Part shown: positions 35,794-44,703 of the stretch, piece by piece
How positions within the stretch are numbered: position 1 is the stretch's first letter
Layout of the letters: every line of letters starts with the position of its first letter
From: Caballeronia sp. Lep1P3
Lineage (GTDB): Bacteria > Pseudomonadota > Gammaproteobacteria > Burkholderiales > Burkholderiaceae
Reading direction: 5' to 3'
NCBI RefSeq assembly: GCF_022879595.1
Contig: NZ_CP084265.1
Span: 2,418,001 to 2,482,000 of the forward strand
DNA length: 64,000 nucleotides
Position numbers and translations under genes: made by a program
The notes under the pieces: generated by a model
The model's database searches: none
What the model saw: only the letters and a program-made list of their open reading frames with translations
Told to the model about the DNA's origin: nothing

Positions 35794-37335
35794 TCATCTA
35801 TATGCGGGGTCCTTGCAATTATTGGCAGCGGAGAACTCGCTCGTCGTCCGTTCCATTCGCCAGATTGCCTTGCCCGCACGTTTCGGATGTTCCGCAAAGT
35901 ACCGGTTGCGCTCTGAGAAATAACGGTCAATAGCCGCCTTCGCAGCATCGGTGGACGCATAGTCACTGTTGTGGATGATGGCGCGCGCCATCCCACTGAA
36001 GACTGACTCGATGACGTTGAGAAACTGGGCACTCGCAGGCAAAGGTGCGAGTTCAAGAATCGGCTGATGACGCAATTGCGCTGACTCATTGAGCTCAGCG
36101 ATGAACGCCGACAGTTTCTTTGAAAGGTGCCATGAAGCGGCGTCCCACGAGAGATACAGCTTGTGCACATCACCGTACTTTTCGAGCAGGACAGTTGCCA
36201 TGCGAATCATCTCGTCGGTGTTCTTGGCCCCGGAGTAGAAATGCGTCACCTGGTTGGACGAAAGTTCAAGCGCGGCCGTACAAATCAGACAACCCTTCGA
36301 TTTCTGCCATTGTGGAACGCTCGGCTGAACATCAGGAGCAGTTAGTGCGCGCCCCGGCTTCATAGTGACGGAGAACGGCCCGAATTCGTCGATGGAGAAG
36401 AACCGTTCGTCGGGCTGGAGATTCGCTAGCGTCGACCGGATGTGGTCCAGCTTTTCCTGGTACTTCGAGTCGGTACTCGTGAGAATGACCTTGGCGGATT
36501 TCCAGCGATAGCCAGCGCGCCGCATTATAGAGCGGATGGCATCCTTACCAGCATGATGGCCTCGCTCTGCCAGAACGCGGCGCAGGTCGTCCATCTTCCA
36601 TGTGGTTCGGTTAATGTCCGAAGCAGAGGGCGGCTCGTGCAGAAGCGTGAAGACTGCGCTCTGCAGCGCCTCGCTATCGTCAATGCGGGACCGACTCGCT
36701 TTCGCGAACAGCGATTCACATCCGCCAGCTTTGTACGCACGTAGGTAAGTGCTAACAGCCCCGCGGCTGATGGCCAGATGCGTTGCGATTTGACGCGCAG
36801 AAAAGCCGGCTTCGTGGGCGAGCGCGGTAAGGGATTTATGGCGCTGGCTTTTTCGCACCGGCAAAAGCATCGTCATCAGTTTGTCCTGTCGCACGCCGTC
36901 CCCGCCTTCGGGCGCATAGACGACACCCTGCTCGACCCGGTACATCCAGTTCTGCCATCGCTGCCGGCTTCGCGCCTCGGAATCTGTCGCCGGAGTTTCG
37001 ATGCCCCACATGCGCAGTCGGCGCCCGACAGCTTCCTCGAACCTGTCATTGCCATCTGCCGCAAACATGTCACGCAAAAACCGCGCTGCCTGGCGTTCGG
37101 TGAGCGAACGTACGACGCGTTGAACGCAGGTCCACGGAGCGGTAATTGGCTGGTCGATGACAGGCTGTCGTTCGTTGACGCACTTCCGATGGTAGCCCGG
37201 AGGAAATTCGAGACGAACCATTTTGCGAACTGTGTTCCGGCTTATGGCTTCGGCATTGGCGACGTGCCGAACAGATTCACTCTTGATGAGGACGCGCGCG
37301 CGTATTCGCGTCCATTCTTTAGTGTCTGAATACAT
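35794..37335 (-). CDS. IS630-family (Tc1/mariner-like) transposase
   Basis: The 513-residue product has a helix-turn-helix AHEAGFSARQIATHLAISRG and a second helical region (residues ~10-45). A DDE catalytic core follows: FFSIDEFGPF, LYLSWDAASWH and FLNVIESVFSGMA give D, D and E. Typical IS630 transposases are ~340 residues; an N-terminal extension of about 160 residues makes this a long form. Two 13-base repeats 50 bases apart lie upstream. I could not find matching terminal inverted repeats or a TA duplication, so the element boundaries are not set. ATG 37335 is used. Confidence 0.85.
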   Translation of the reverse strand: MYSDTKEWTRIRARVLIKSESVRHVANAEAISRNTVRKMVRLEFPPGYHRKCVNERQPVIDQPITAPWTCVQRVVRSLTERQAARFLRDMFAADGNDRFEEAVGRRLRMWGIETPATDSEARSRQRWQNWMYRVEQGVVYAPEGGDGVRQDKLMTMLLPVRKSQRHKSLTALAHEAGFSARQIATHLAISRGAVSTYLRAYKAGGCESLFAKASRSRIDDSEALQSAVFTLLHEPPSASDINRTTWKMDDLRRVLAERGHHAGKDAIRSIMRRAGYRWKSAKVILTSTDSKYQEKLDHIRSTLANLQPDERFFSIDEFGPFSVTMKPGRALTAPDVQPSVPQWQKSKGCLICTAALELSSNQVTHFYSGAKNTDEMIRMATVLLEKYGDVHKLYLSWDAASWHLSKKLSAFIAELNESAQLRHQPILELAPLPASAQFLNVIESVFSGMARAIIHNSDYASTDAAKAAIDRYFSERNRYFAEHPKRAGKAIWRMERTTSEFSAANNCKDPAYR

Positions 37336-37361
37336 TAGCCGCTTCCTTGCAACGGACGAAA

Positions 37362-37424
37362 CGCCGTACGTCACAATCTTGCGCCTTTGTCCTGCGCTAC
37401 GTCTACGTCTACGCCGTACGTCAC
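37362..37424. repeat. Pair of 13-bp direct repeats upstream of the transposase
   Basis: CGCCGTACGTCAC occurs at 37362-37374 and 37412-37424, exactly 50 bases apart, with ACGTCTACGTCTAC between them. Tandem end-repeats of this type often serve as transposase binding sites near the element end. Whether they mark the IS630-type end is inference. Confidence 0.6.
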
Positions 37425-37637
37425 TCTACAGAGCGTTAAAATGAAAGAGCAAAGGGATAGATAGCGAACGGCCCCGACGTTTGCTCGCGCCCGCGTTTTC
37501 GAAGGCCAGGAACCGTCGGGCTGACCGCGATGCAGTGGCGGGAGCGGAAGATTGGCGCCGGTTGACAGCGTCTAGTGTCTTCCCCATCATCGGGCACAGC
37601 ACGAGGAAATCCGCTCATTCCGCACGGCGCTGATGAG

Positions 37638-38130
37638 ATGAACCAGACTGTCCAAAATTCCCGCCCCCGTTTTGTCACCCGGCGTTCGCCGGTGCATGGA
37701 CGCGGGCTGTTCGCCAACCGCGCCCTCGCCGCTGGAGAACTCATCTGCGAATACAAAGGCGCGCGTGTCGGTTGGCGTGAAGTGCTGCGCCGGTGTGCCC
37801 GCGACACCTCAGAATCAGACCATACGTTTTACTTCGATTTGGGCTATGGCACCGTCATCGACGGCGGCGAAGGCGGCAATAACGCACGGTGTGGCTCAAT
37901 CACGGATGCGTGCCGAATTGCGAAGCCGAAATCCTGGACGGCGAGTGTTTTTCCGCGCGCTGCGGGATATATCGCCGGGTGAAGAGCTGACCATCGACTA
38001 CGCGCTGTTCGTCGAAGCCCGACACACCGCCGAAATCCGGGAGCGCTTCCGGTGTCACTGCGCCGCACCCGGCTGTCGTGGCACGATGCTGCAGAAACAA
38101 ATAACCGGCCGCCGGGAGGCTGTGGGATGA
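37638..38130 (+). pseudogene. SET-domain protein gene with two frameshifts
   Basis: The first frame gives HGRGLFANRALAAGELICEY and DGGEGGNNAR, the next frame gives WLNHGCVPNCEAEILDG, and the third gives RALRDISPGEELTIDYAL and a final FRCHCAAPGCRGTM. Together these are the standard order of a SET lysine-methyltransferase domain with the post-SET cysteine cluster. The reading frame is lost at about 37,890, where TG is duplicated, and again at about 37,951, where a T-tract is one base short. Either the gene is dead or the sequence carries two errors. ATG 37638 is a likely start. Confidence 0.75.
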
Positions 38131-38365
38131 ATCAGCTCGCTGTACCTTGCACGCAACCACCTGACGACAACTGACCTGAATGGGTGACGCTCCCGCGACG
38201 AGTTCACGGGATTGCGCAGGACGTAGTGCACATAGACAATGTCCAACCGACTGCCATTATTCCGGTGCGGCTTTTCACCGACACGATGACCGTCAACTAT
38301 GCGGATTCACTGGTCGCGATAATATTGCACAGATGTCTGCAGGCGGCATAAGCCGACAGCGACGA

Positions 38366-40141
38366 TTAACCCAGTGCTCCCAGCAGCTTCATGAAGTTGC
38401 GCTTGGCGCGATACGTCTGCCGAACGGTCTCGAGTTCATCGGCAAACACAACCTGCTCGTTCAGCTCGGCCCGCAACTTCCCGATGGTGCGCACGATGCC
38501 GAACGCTTCGTCATATCGGGCGTTTCGTGTTCCGCTCTCCGCTGCGATTGGGAGCAGGCGGTGATACAGCGCAATAGCGTCGCGCGGATGGGTCTTACCG
38601 CGCACGGCCGCCATCGTTGCCCACATGTTTACCGCCACTGGACCTCCGCAAAACGCCTCCCACGCGGTCTCGCTGTCGCGCTCGGCAAGAAAGACCTTGA
38701 CCAGTTCGGTGCGGCTCGGCGTTTGCCAGTGGCTGGGCTTTGCTTTGGTCGGCGCCTCTTCAGCGCGAACGAGACTCCATAGATGATTGAGCGCGCGCTC
38801 ACGCGTCGCCTCAAGCCGGGCCGTGGTCCTGGCGACATCCATTAGCGCCGCAAACGCTTCCGCAACGGGGCGCATCTCGAAGCGTTGCCACGCGAATGCA
38901 TCAGCTTTCGCGTATTCATTGCGACGCAGGTACTCTTGAATGCAGAAATCAAGCAGACGCTGGTCCAGGTTCTGTCCGGATTCCTTGAGACCGCGCTCGC
39001 CCCACGCAAGACCATCGTCGTGACGCCCGTGCTTTGCACAAAGCTCTGCGACCAGCAAAAAGCGGTAGGGACTCGACAGGTCCTTCGACCGAATGACAAT
39101 CAGTGCATCGACATCACCGTCATTTTCCGCGAGCCTCTCCATCGCCCGCTCCAGTCGCATCCGCAGCGGGTCGAACGAGCTACGGAATTCTTTGCTCGGA
39201 GCCAGTGGCGGCAGCGCGTCCCACCCCCTCTCAACGAGTTCGCGGTACCTCCGCAGTCCGGTATCGCCTAACGGTTCGACATAAGCTGGCAATACGTCGT
39301 AGAACGTGTCCCATACTCCTTCGGTCTGGAAGTGAAAGAGGCGCTCGGCGAGCTTCGTTGGGTCTGGCCGGGTTTGCCGACACGCTTCCAGGTGTACGGC
39401 CGCTAGCTCAAGAATCCCTGGCATCACATCCCCGCCAGAATCGTCTATCTGTTCAAGACTCTTCTCCGCGCCGGAAATCGCCAACTCTGCGAGGTCGACC
39501 ACCTGGGCAGCCTGAGGACCGCCGAGCCGCTGCCGCAGCATGTCCGCGAGCGACATCAGGCCATCGCCATATGCGCCGGCCTCTCGCCAGTCGAGAGGCC
39601 GCGAAACGCGCGTCGCCTGACGGACCGCTGTCTTCATGCTCGGCAGGTCACTGGCCGCCGCGGCGCGCGCAGCAAAGAGCAGTCTGTCGCGTAGCGCCAT
39701 GTCGCGCTCGACTGCTTCCAGCAGGAGTTCGCGCAAGGAGCCTTCGTTCAGCGTCGCAACGTATTCCTGAATCTGCTCCTCGTACGTCTTGCGCTTCTTG
39801 CGGGGTTTCGCAGGCTCGACGTCGTTGGCGTGGAACACTTCCTCACCCGTGTTCTCCAGCCACGAAAGTGCGACTGCGACGGCATGCTTGCAGAACATGC
39901 CGTCCGCGCCGACCGGGCAGTCGCATTCGTACGTCAGCTCGCCGTCGTCACCTACGGCAAGCTCAACGCTGTACCGATGCGTGCCACGGACATTGGCTCG
40001 AAGGACGCCATCTCGCTCCTCGAGGCGCGATACGGCGCCCTCGTGGAAGTACGCCTTGCCGCGAGCGAACGCTTTCGTGTCCACGAGCGACTGGATTTCT
40101 TCGAGGGTAAGGACATCGTGAAGCGGAGAAGTGTTGGGCAT
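38366..40141 (-). CDS. SWIM zinc-finger protein
   Basis: The 591-residue protein has an N-terminal SWIM zinc-finger, C73-x-C75-x8-C84-x-H86 (CDCPVGADGMFCKH), which binds DNA or protein. The remaining ~480 residues are helical, rich in Leu, Glu and Ala, with a repeated TPR-like look, and no enzymatic motif. Length and layout fit the bacterial SWIM proteins often next to helicases or VWA proteins, but none is adjacent here. Function is unknown; DNA-associated role is likely. Confidence 0.85.
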   Translation of the reverse strand: MPNTSPLHDVLTLEEIQSLVDTKAFARGKAYFHEGAVSRLEERDGVLRANVRGTHRYSVELAVGDDGELTYECDCPVGADGMFCKHAVAVALSWLENTGEEVFHANDVEPAKPRKKRKTYEEQIQEYVATLNEGSLRELLLEAVERDMALRDRLLFAARAAAASDLPSMKTAVRQATRVSRPLDWREAGAYGDGLMSLADMLRQRLGGPQAAQVVDLAELAISGAEKSLEQIDDSGGDVMPGILELAAVHLEACRQTRPDPTKLAERLFHFQTEGVWDTFYDVLPAYVEPLGDTGLRRYRELVERGWDALPPLAPSKEFRSSFDPLRMRLERAMERLAENDGDVDALIVIRSKDLSSPYRFLLVAELCAKHGRHDDGLAWGERGLKESGQNLDQRLLDFCIQEYLRRNEYAKADAFAWQRFEMRPVAEAFAALMDVARTTARLEATRERALNHLWSLVRAEEAPTKAKPSHWQTPSRTELVKVFLAERDSETAWEAFCGGPVAVNMWATMAAVRGKTHPRDAIALYHRLLPIAAESGTRNARYDEAFGIVRTIGKLRAELNEQVVFADELETVRQTYRAKRNFMKLLGALG

Positions 40142-40431
40142 CGTGCGCCTCTATCGACCTGTGCTACTGACCATTCTAGCCTGACAGCCAAAGCGTCCTT
40201 GTTGTAGAACGTCTATGCAGCACCGTGCGTGCTGGAGTCAACGGACGTCGTGTTTTCATCGGACAGTGATTGCGCGCGAAGAAAAAAGCCCTTGTTTTAA
40301 GGACTTTTCCGCTTGCGTTGACTGCGAACCGTTGATACGCTTGCCGCCAGCTTAAGTCGACGCATGTGTCGAGCGCTTCGCCTCGAGGTGTTTCGTCTTA
40401 AGCGGCTAACCATCCCAAAAAAGGAAACCAC

Positions 40432-40854
40432 ATGGCAACAAAGACCGCGAAAGCCCCGGCCAAAAAGGCTGCGACGAAGACCGTAGCGAAGAAGGCTACC
40501 GCACCGGTAAAGAAAGCTACTGCCGGGAGCAGCAGCCTGAAGCCGCTGAAGGACACGTTCACGAAGGCGTCGCTAGCGACCCACGTCGCTACGCAAGCAG
40601 GCGTCGAGCCGAAGCAGGCAAAGGCCGTCCTGGCAGCACTGGAAGACACTATTCTCGGCGCTGTTCACAAAAAGGGCGCCGGTGAGTTTACGCTGTCGGG
40701 CCTTCTTAAAATCGGTGTCCAGCAAGTGCCAGCAAAGAAGAGGCGCTTTGGCAAGGACCCATTCACGGGTGAAGACCGCTGGTTTGATGCCAAGCCGGCG
40801 ACAGTGCGTTTGAAAGTGCGCCCGCTCAAAAAGCTGAAGGATGCGGCAGCTTAA
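40432..40854 (+). CDS. HU-family DNA-binding protein with a lysine/alanine-rich N-terminus
   Basis: Residues 1-37 are a Lys/Ala-rich, histone H1-like extension (KTAKAPAKKAATKTVAKKA). The HU fold follows: FTKASLATHVATQAGVEPKQAK, then the arms with GEFTLSGLLKIGVQQVPAKKRRFG. Such proteins bend and compact DNA; the basic extension is typical of some Burkholderiales HU. AAGGAA precedes ATG 40432, and a rho-independent terminator follows, so it is a monocistronic gene. Confidence 0.9.
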   Translation: MATKTAKAPAKKAATKTVAKKATAPVKKATAGSSSLKPLKDTFTKASLATHVATQAGVEPKQAKAVLAALEDTILGAVHKKGAGEFTLSGLLKIGVQQVPAKKRRFGKDPFTGEDRWFDAKPATVRLKVRPLKKLKDAAA

Positions 40855-40875
40855 CGACTACGTCGCTGCTTACAG

Positions 40876-40904
40876 AAGCCCGCTTTCATGCGGGCTTTTT
40901 GATG
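40876..40904 (+). terminator. Rho-independent terminator after the HU-like gene
   Basis: AAGCCCGC and GCGGGCTT form an 8-bp stem with a TTTCAT loop, followed by TTTTTGAT. It lies 22 bases after the stop codon. Confidence 0.75.
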
Positions 40905-41093
40905 GCATCTCCGACGTAACGCGGTCCGAGCTCGCTACGGTACCTGTGCCCCAATGGCAACCCAACGCCTGCGTGTTCCCCATTGCTGACTGAGCCTTCC
41001 GACGTCCGGGACTGCGGTAGGTCAAACGCATACCGCAGCATTGGGTTCACACCTATACTTTCGATGACTTCAACGAATTGAAGTGCGTACCAA

Positions 41094-41900
41094 ATGTCGA
41101 ATCTTGCCATCAGTTCGCTTCCGCAGGTACAGGCTCGTGCACATCTCATCGCCGACCGGATTGACCTCAAGAACTTCAAAATCACGGATTCACTCGCCAC
41201 CACGCCTCTGACCGTAACGGTAGGGGGCACTGACGGCATCGCCGTTCTTTTCAGGTACGGCGTCGTCGTGCTTTTTGGTGTGTCGCTTGGTGATGAACAA
41301 CGGTTTCTCTCCTCGTTAGCTCAGTTGCTGTACAACGCCTACCGGCGACCTCAGCTCGAAGAAATCGCCATCCAGAGCGGCAAGACGAACGTTGGTGTGC
41401 AAGGCGGTGCAGTCTGGCTCGACGCGCTGACGTTGGAAAAGGCTCAGGTGATAGCGGACAGCCTCAGTAAAAGCCTTGTGCTGTCGATGTACGAAGACAA
41501 GACCGCGAGCGAGTTCGATAGCATCATTCCGTTGGCATCGGAACTGGCAAGAACAGGAAAGGTGAGCGCGGACGCCAAAACGCTACTCTCAAAAATTGGC
41601 GGGATGCTCCTAATCGAACACCGCATGGTCGGCCGGGCTGAAATCGGTGACAAGCCGGAGACTCTTTGGGAACACCCGGAGCTCGGCGGCCTCTATGCAC
41701 TATTGGAGGACGAATACGAACTGCACGAGCGACAAGCCGCGCTTGAACGCAAGCTGCAGCTCATTTCTGGAACTGCGCAAACCCTGGCAGAAATCGCGGA
41801 AACCAAGCACGTTCATCGCCTCGAATGGTATGTCATAGGGCTTATTGCCCTTGAAATCGTGATTGGTTTGGCGGACCTGGCGCATAAGTTCTTTTTCTGA
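41094..41900 (+). CDS. RMD1/DUF155-family protein with C-terminal membrane anchor
   Basis: The 268-residue protein contains GIAVLFRYGVVVLFGVSLGDEQRFL near residue 48 and YEDEYELHERQAALERKLQ-like helices later, ending in a hydrophobic segment (WYVIGLIALEIVIGLADLAH). This layout matches the RMD1/YagE (DUF155) family, related to the mitochondrial RMND1 protein in eukaryotes. Bacterial function is not known. The last segment probably anchors it in the inner membrane. ATG 41094 has no strong ribosome site. Confidence 0.75.
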   Translation: MSNLAISSLPQVQARAHLIADRIDLKNFKITDSLATTPLTVTVGGTDGIAVLFRYGVVVLFGVSLGDEQRFLSSLAQLLYNAYRRPQLEEIAIQSGKTNVGVQGGAVWLDALTLEKAQVIADSLSKSLVLSMYEDKTASEFDSIIPLASELARTGKVSADAKTLLSKIGGMLLIEHRMVGRAEIGDKPETLWEHPELGGLYALLEDEYELHERQAALERKLQLISGTAQTLAEIAETKHVHRLEWYVIGLIALEIVIGLADLAHKFFF

Positions 41901-42438
41901 GCCATCCACTTGTCTTTCTTCCGCCTTTCTTTCTTTGCGCGTTGAAAGAGTTAGGCCAAGCAATGCTATTCGCTCTGCTTAGCGAATCATGTTGACTTCG
42001 GTTTAAAGCAACACATAAAATTCGCGCATCTTCACAAAAGGGGCCGACGCCTTGGAATTCTGTAGTAGTCGACTTTCGAACAGTTTCGCTGCCTGACCGG
42101 CAGGACGCCCGCGCTCTCATTCTTAGCCGCCGTCTTGCCAGCAGGCAAACGGTGCGCGCCGCAGTTATCCATCCCGTGTACCTAGACTAGCGCCATTCAG
42201 TCGCAGCGATTACGCGCGCCCGTGCAGCACCGCGTTGCGCGCGTGAGCTCGCGGGGAGCGTTCGTTCCCTGTTGTAAGAGAAGCCGTGTCGCCCACCGGT
42301 CCATCAGACTGGCAGGGACGACTCGCGCAGGACGGCTCGCGAGACTAAGCCGGACCTCATCCAGTCTTGTGCGCATGCGATGCTCAGCCCGTTTCCAAAC
42401 CAGGCGTGTCGCCGTCGGCACAACTCGAATCAGCAAAC
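41901..42438. other. Upstream region of the MgtC-like gene
   Basis: No convincing gene is present. A magnesium-sensing leader might be expected here because of the mgtC-like gene, but I could not identify M-box elements or a clear leader peptide. Plus-strand frames starting near 42,222 and 42,367 are arginine/serine-rich and look like noise. Confidence 0.4.
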
Positions 42439-43146
42439 ATGACTCTCGATTTCTCCCTCCGGCTGCTCGCCGCCTTTGTGTGTGGCGTGGTCATCGGCTT
42501 TGAGCGCCAGATGCGCCAGCGCACTGCCGGTCTGCGGACCATCACGCTTGTGGCTAGTGGCTCCTGCCTCTTCGTTACGCTCGGGGCACTGACCGGAAAC
42601 GGAACCACGGGACTGACGCAGATTGCCGCTTATGTCGTCTCGGGCGTTGGCTTTCTAGGAGGCGGCGTCATCATGCGTGACAAAGGCTCGATACAAGGAA
42701 TCAATACGGCCGCCACGCTCTGGTGTTCCGCTGCCGTCGGCGTCCTGTGCGGTTCAGGACATTTTGGGCCAGCGTTAGCCGGCACCGGCGTAGTGCTGCT
42801 CACCAACACCGTCCTGCGCGAAGTCAGCCGAGCCATCAACACGGCTCCGGTCTCGGCGGCGGACCTCGTGCGGCAATACACCATTACGGTGGTCTGCCGC
42901 GAAGCCGACGAAGTTCATATCCGGGCGGCCCTGTCGAACTCAATGTCTTCCGCGCCGCTGTCCTTCCAGAGCCTGACGAGCCGGGACTACGAGGATGACC
43001 CGCAGCGTATTGAGGTTACGGCGACATTGAAGCTCCATCCGAAAGACCAGCCCAAACTTGAACAGATTGCCAGTCGGCTGAGCATGGAAAAAAGCGTATC
43101 GAGCGTCAGCTGGGCAGGACTTGAAGCCGAACCGACGCCGGAGTGA
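42439..43146 (+). CDS. MgtC/SapB-family membrane protein
   Basis: The 235-residue product opens with MTLDFSLRLLAAFVCGVVIGFERQMRQRTAGLRT, the MgtC signature, has four hydrophobic helices, GVGFLGGGVIMRD and TAATLWCSAAVGVLCGSG, and ends in an ACT-like cytosolic domain (YTITVVCREADEVHIRAAL). MgtC proteins help growth at low magnesium and in acid or host environments, often by inhibiting the ATP synthase. The longer frame starting at 42,367 is rejected because its first 24 residues are unlike the family. Confidence 0.87.
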   Translation: MTLDFSLRLLAAFVCGVVIGFERQMRQRTAGLRTITLVASGSCLFVTLGALTGNGTTGLTQIAAYVVSGVGFLGGGVIMRDKGSIQGINTAATLWCSAAVGVLCGSGHFGPALAGTGVVLLTNTVLREVSRAINTAPVSAADLVRQYTITVVCREADEVHIRAALSNSMSSAPLSFQSLTSRDYEDDPQRIEVTATLKLHPKDQPKLEQIASRLSMEKSVSSVSWAGLEAEPTPE

Positions 43147-43149
43147 GCA

Positions 43150-43400
43150 TGACTTCGCGACTTCATCGATGGTCATGCTTGGACTCCGTTAAAAACTGGC
43201 AACTGAACGAGCACTCAGCGGTCACTTATGTCTGTTCTAGACGTCGGCATCTTTGGAGACTCGCGTAAGGTCTTCGAGTGCGCTGCGGCCGCACCCCCTT
43301 TGCTCTCAAGCGATAGGCTTCCACGTGTTCACGTGCAACGGTGTGTGCCGTCCGCATATGCGCTCGCGGGCAGGTTACCGTCGTGATTAGCTTGCGGACT
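43150..43400 (-). pseudogene. Decayed duplicate of the excisionase-like region
   Basis: Sequence from about 43150 to 43400 can be read alongside 44127-44370, which holds the start of one small HTH gene, the spacer and the end of the next. Shared stretches include GCGACTTC(A/G)TCGATGGTCAT-like and GTCTTCGAGTGCGC/GTTCTTCGAGCGCC-like segments and the GTGTGTGCCGTCC/GTGTGTGCCATCC run. Many substitutions and short indels break every frame. It is the relic of an old tandem duplication. Confidence 0.55.
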
Positions 43401-43492
43401 TAAGTAGACGTCGCATTCGACGATGTCTGCCGTCGCAATAATCGCCGCCCCTCACTCACGTCCGCCCGGACATCTGACCGTCGCGCGCAGCA

Positions 43493-43771
43493 TTACTCGC
43501 CTGCAGTGACTTTGTGAACGCGCTCCGCGAGCGCCACCGCCTCGCTTGGCGACATGGGCAGCGGCCCACGCGGCGCTACGTTCATGACCCAGTCGGCCAG
43601 CCGGCCCACTAGCGAGACATCGTCCGCGTTCACACCCTGCACCGCCAACGACTGCACCAACGATTCTAGCTGCGGAGAGCAGCAATAAATGGCATCAAAA
43701 GCGGCACGTACGCGCGTTGACTCGGTGAGCTCGCCATCGCGTGCGTCGGCAATCAGATTCTCGTATTGCAT
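43493..43771 (-). CDS. Small uncharacterised protein, 92 aa
   Basis: The product (MQYENLIADARDGELTESTRV onwards) is helical and acidic with two cysteines (YCCS) and no known motif. It lies alone on the minus strand between the decayed duplicate and the first HTH gene, on the same strand as both. I do not recognise the family; its size and place suggest a mobile-element accessory protein. Confidence 0.45.
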   Translation of the reverse strand: MQYENLIADARDGELTESTRVRAAFDAIYCCSPQLESLVQSLAVQGVNADDVSLVGRLADWVMNVAPRGPLPMSPSEAVALAERVHKVTAGE

Positions 43772-43944
43772 GTCGGCTCCAGTTTTGATTTAAGTTCCGC
43801 GAGCACCCCGGGCTTGCTCACACCGAGGAGGTAGGTCCTGCACACCAGGTTTTCGCGGCATCAAGCGGAGCAGTGAAGATAGTCATCATCTAGCGTGAGC
43901 GGGGAAGCGGGGTCGCGGCACAGCACCTCATCCCGTTTCTCATC

Positions 43945-44157
43945 TCAGAGCCCAGGCGGTTCCGTGTCTTCAGTCTGGCTGTCGAGATATCGTCTTGCCC
44001 TTTCGTCCCACTCTCGCCGGTAACGCATGACGGACCCATTATCGACGATGTACTCACCGTCGTCGCCGAGCGCGCCGTGAAGGTCTCCGTTTTCCAGCAG
44101 ACGTCTAACGTGGGACCGGCTCACGAATAGCAACCTCGCGACTTCGGCGATGGTCAT
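43945..44157 (-). CDS. Excisionase-like small HTH protein (1)
   Basis: The 70-residue product begins MTIAEVARLLFVSRSHVRRLLENGDL, the MerR/Xis-type winged-helix segment of excisionase-like proteins, followed by a basic helix and an acidic tail. It shares the opening string (M-T-x-AEVA) with the next gene upstream on the same strand. Such proteins act as excision factors or as small repressors or antitoxins. No toxin partner is visible. Which recombinase it could serve is not known. Confidence 0.65.
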   Translation of the reverse strand: MTIAEVARLLFVSRSHVRRLLENGDLHGALGDDGEYIVDNGSVMRYRREWDERARRYLDSQTEDTEPPGL

Positions 44158-44199
44158 ACGTAGCCTCCACTACAGGCACCACAGAAGCGCACTCGGCAG

Positions 44200-44439
44200 T
44201 CACCCTTGTTTGCCATAGATGCCCGCTTCCTGCGAAACGCGTGCGAGTTCTTCGAGCGCCTTGCGACCACGCCGTTTTGCATTCAAGCGGTACGCCTCCG
44301 CATCCCGCCGGGCGACCGTGTGTGTGCCATCCGTATTCGCGCTTGCGGGCAGCTTGCCGTCGCGGATTAGCTTCACTACATACTTTGGCGTCACGTTCAA
44401 CAACGCTGCGACTTCGGCGACGGTCATCGGTTGGCTCAT
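44200..44439 (-). CDS. Excisionase-like small HTH protein (2)
   Basis: ATG 44439 gives a 79-residue protein starting MSQPMTVAEVAALLNVTPKYVVKLIRDGKLPA, a standard excisionase/DNA-binding winged helix. A longer frame from 44538 adds 33 unlikely residues. GGAGGAG occurs seven bases upstream of the start. It lies 42 bases upstream of the first HTH gene, so both can be transcribed together. The region was once duplicated (see the decayed copy at 43150-43400). Confidence 0.7.
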   Translation of the reverse strand: MSQPMTVAEVAALLNVTPKYVVKLIRDGKLPASANTDGTHTVARRDAEAYRLNAKRRGRKALEELARVSQEAGIYGKQG

Positions 44440-44549
44440 GTCTCCTCCAATAGGAACAGTGGGCGAACCGGCGCGATTAGCGCCTTTGAGCCCTGTGACA
44501 ATGCCTTCGAGCGACATGGCATGCATCGCAGGCGTCAAGCCGTAAGCTG

Positions 44550-44679
44550 CTACCAGTCCAACAGCGTCCGCAACCGCTCAATGAGCCAATCTGGCTCGAC
44601 AACGCTAGTCCATCCTTTACATCCGACGGCTTGCTTTATCCGTTGCAGAGTTACCGCTCGCGAACGGAAATTTTCAAGC
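44550..44679 (-). pseudogene. 3' part of the interrupted gene
   Basis: Reading from the IS left end on the minus strand gives LENFRSRAVTLQRIKQAVGCK and then GWTSVVEPDWLIERLRTLLDW before a TAG at 44550-44552. The stretch has clear protein character but no start of its own, which fits the C-terminus of the gene cut by the IS. Joining it to the 46330-46545 part would give a product of about 110 residues. Confidence 0.4.
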
Positions 44680-44703
44680 TAGATGTCGCCTCAGCGATTC
44701 AAT

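Noticed and set aside
41901..42438. Magnesium riboswitch (M-box) upstream of the mgtC-like gene
   Set aside because: No conserved M-box elements or anti-terminator pair could be recognised in the sequence.
43945..44439. Toxin-antitoxin pair
   Set aside because: Both genes are HTH/excisionase-like; no toxin domain is present beside them.
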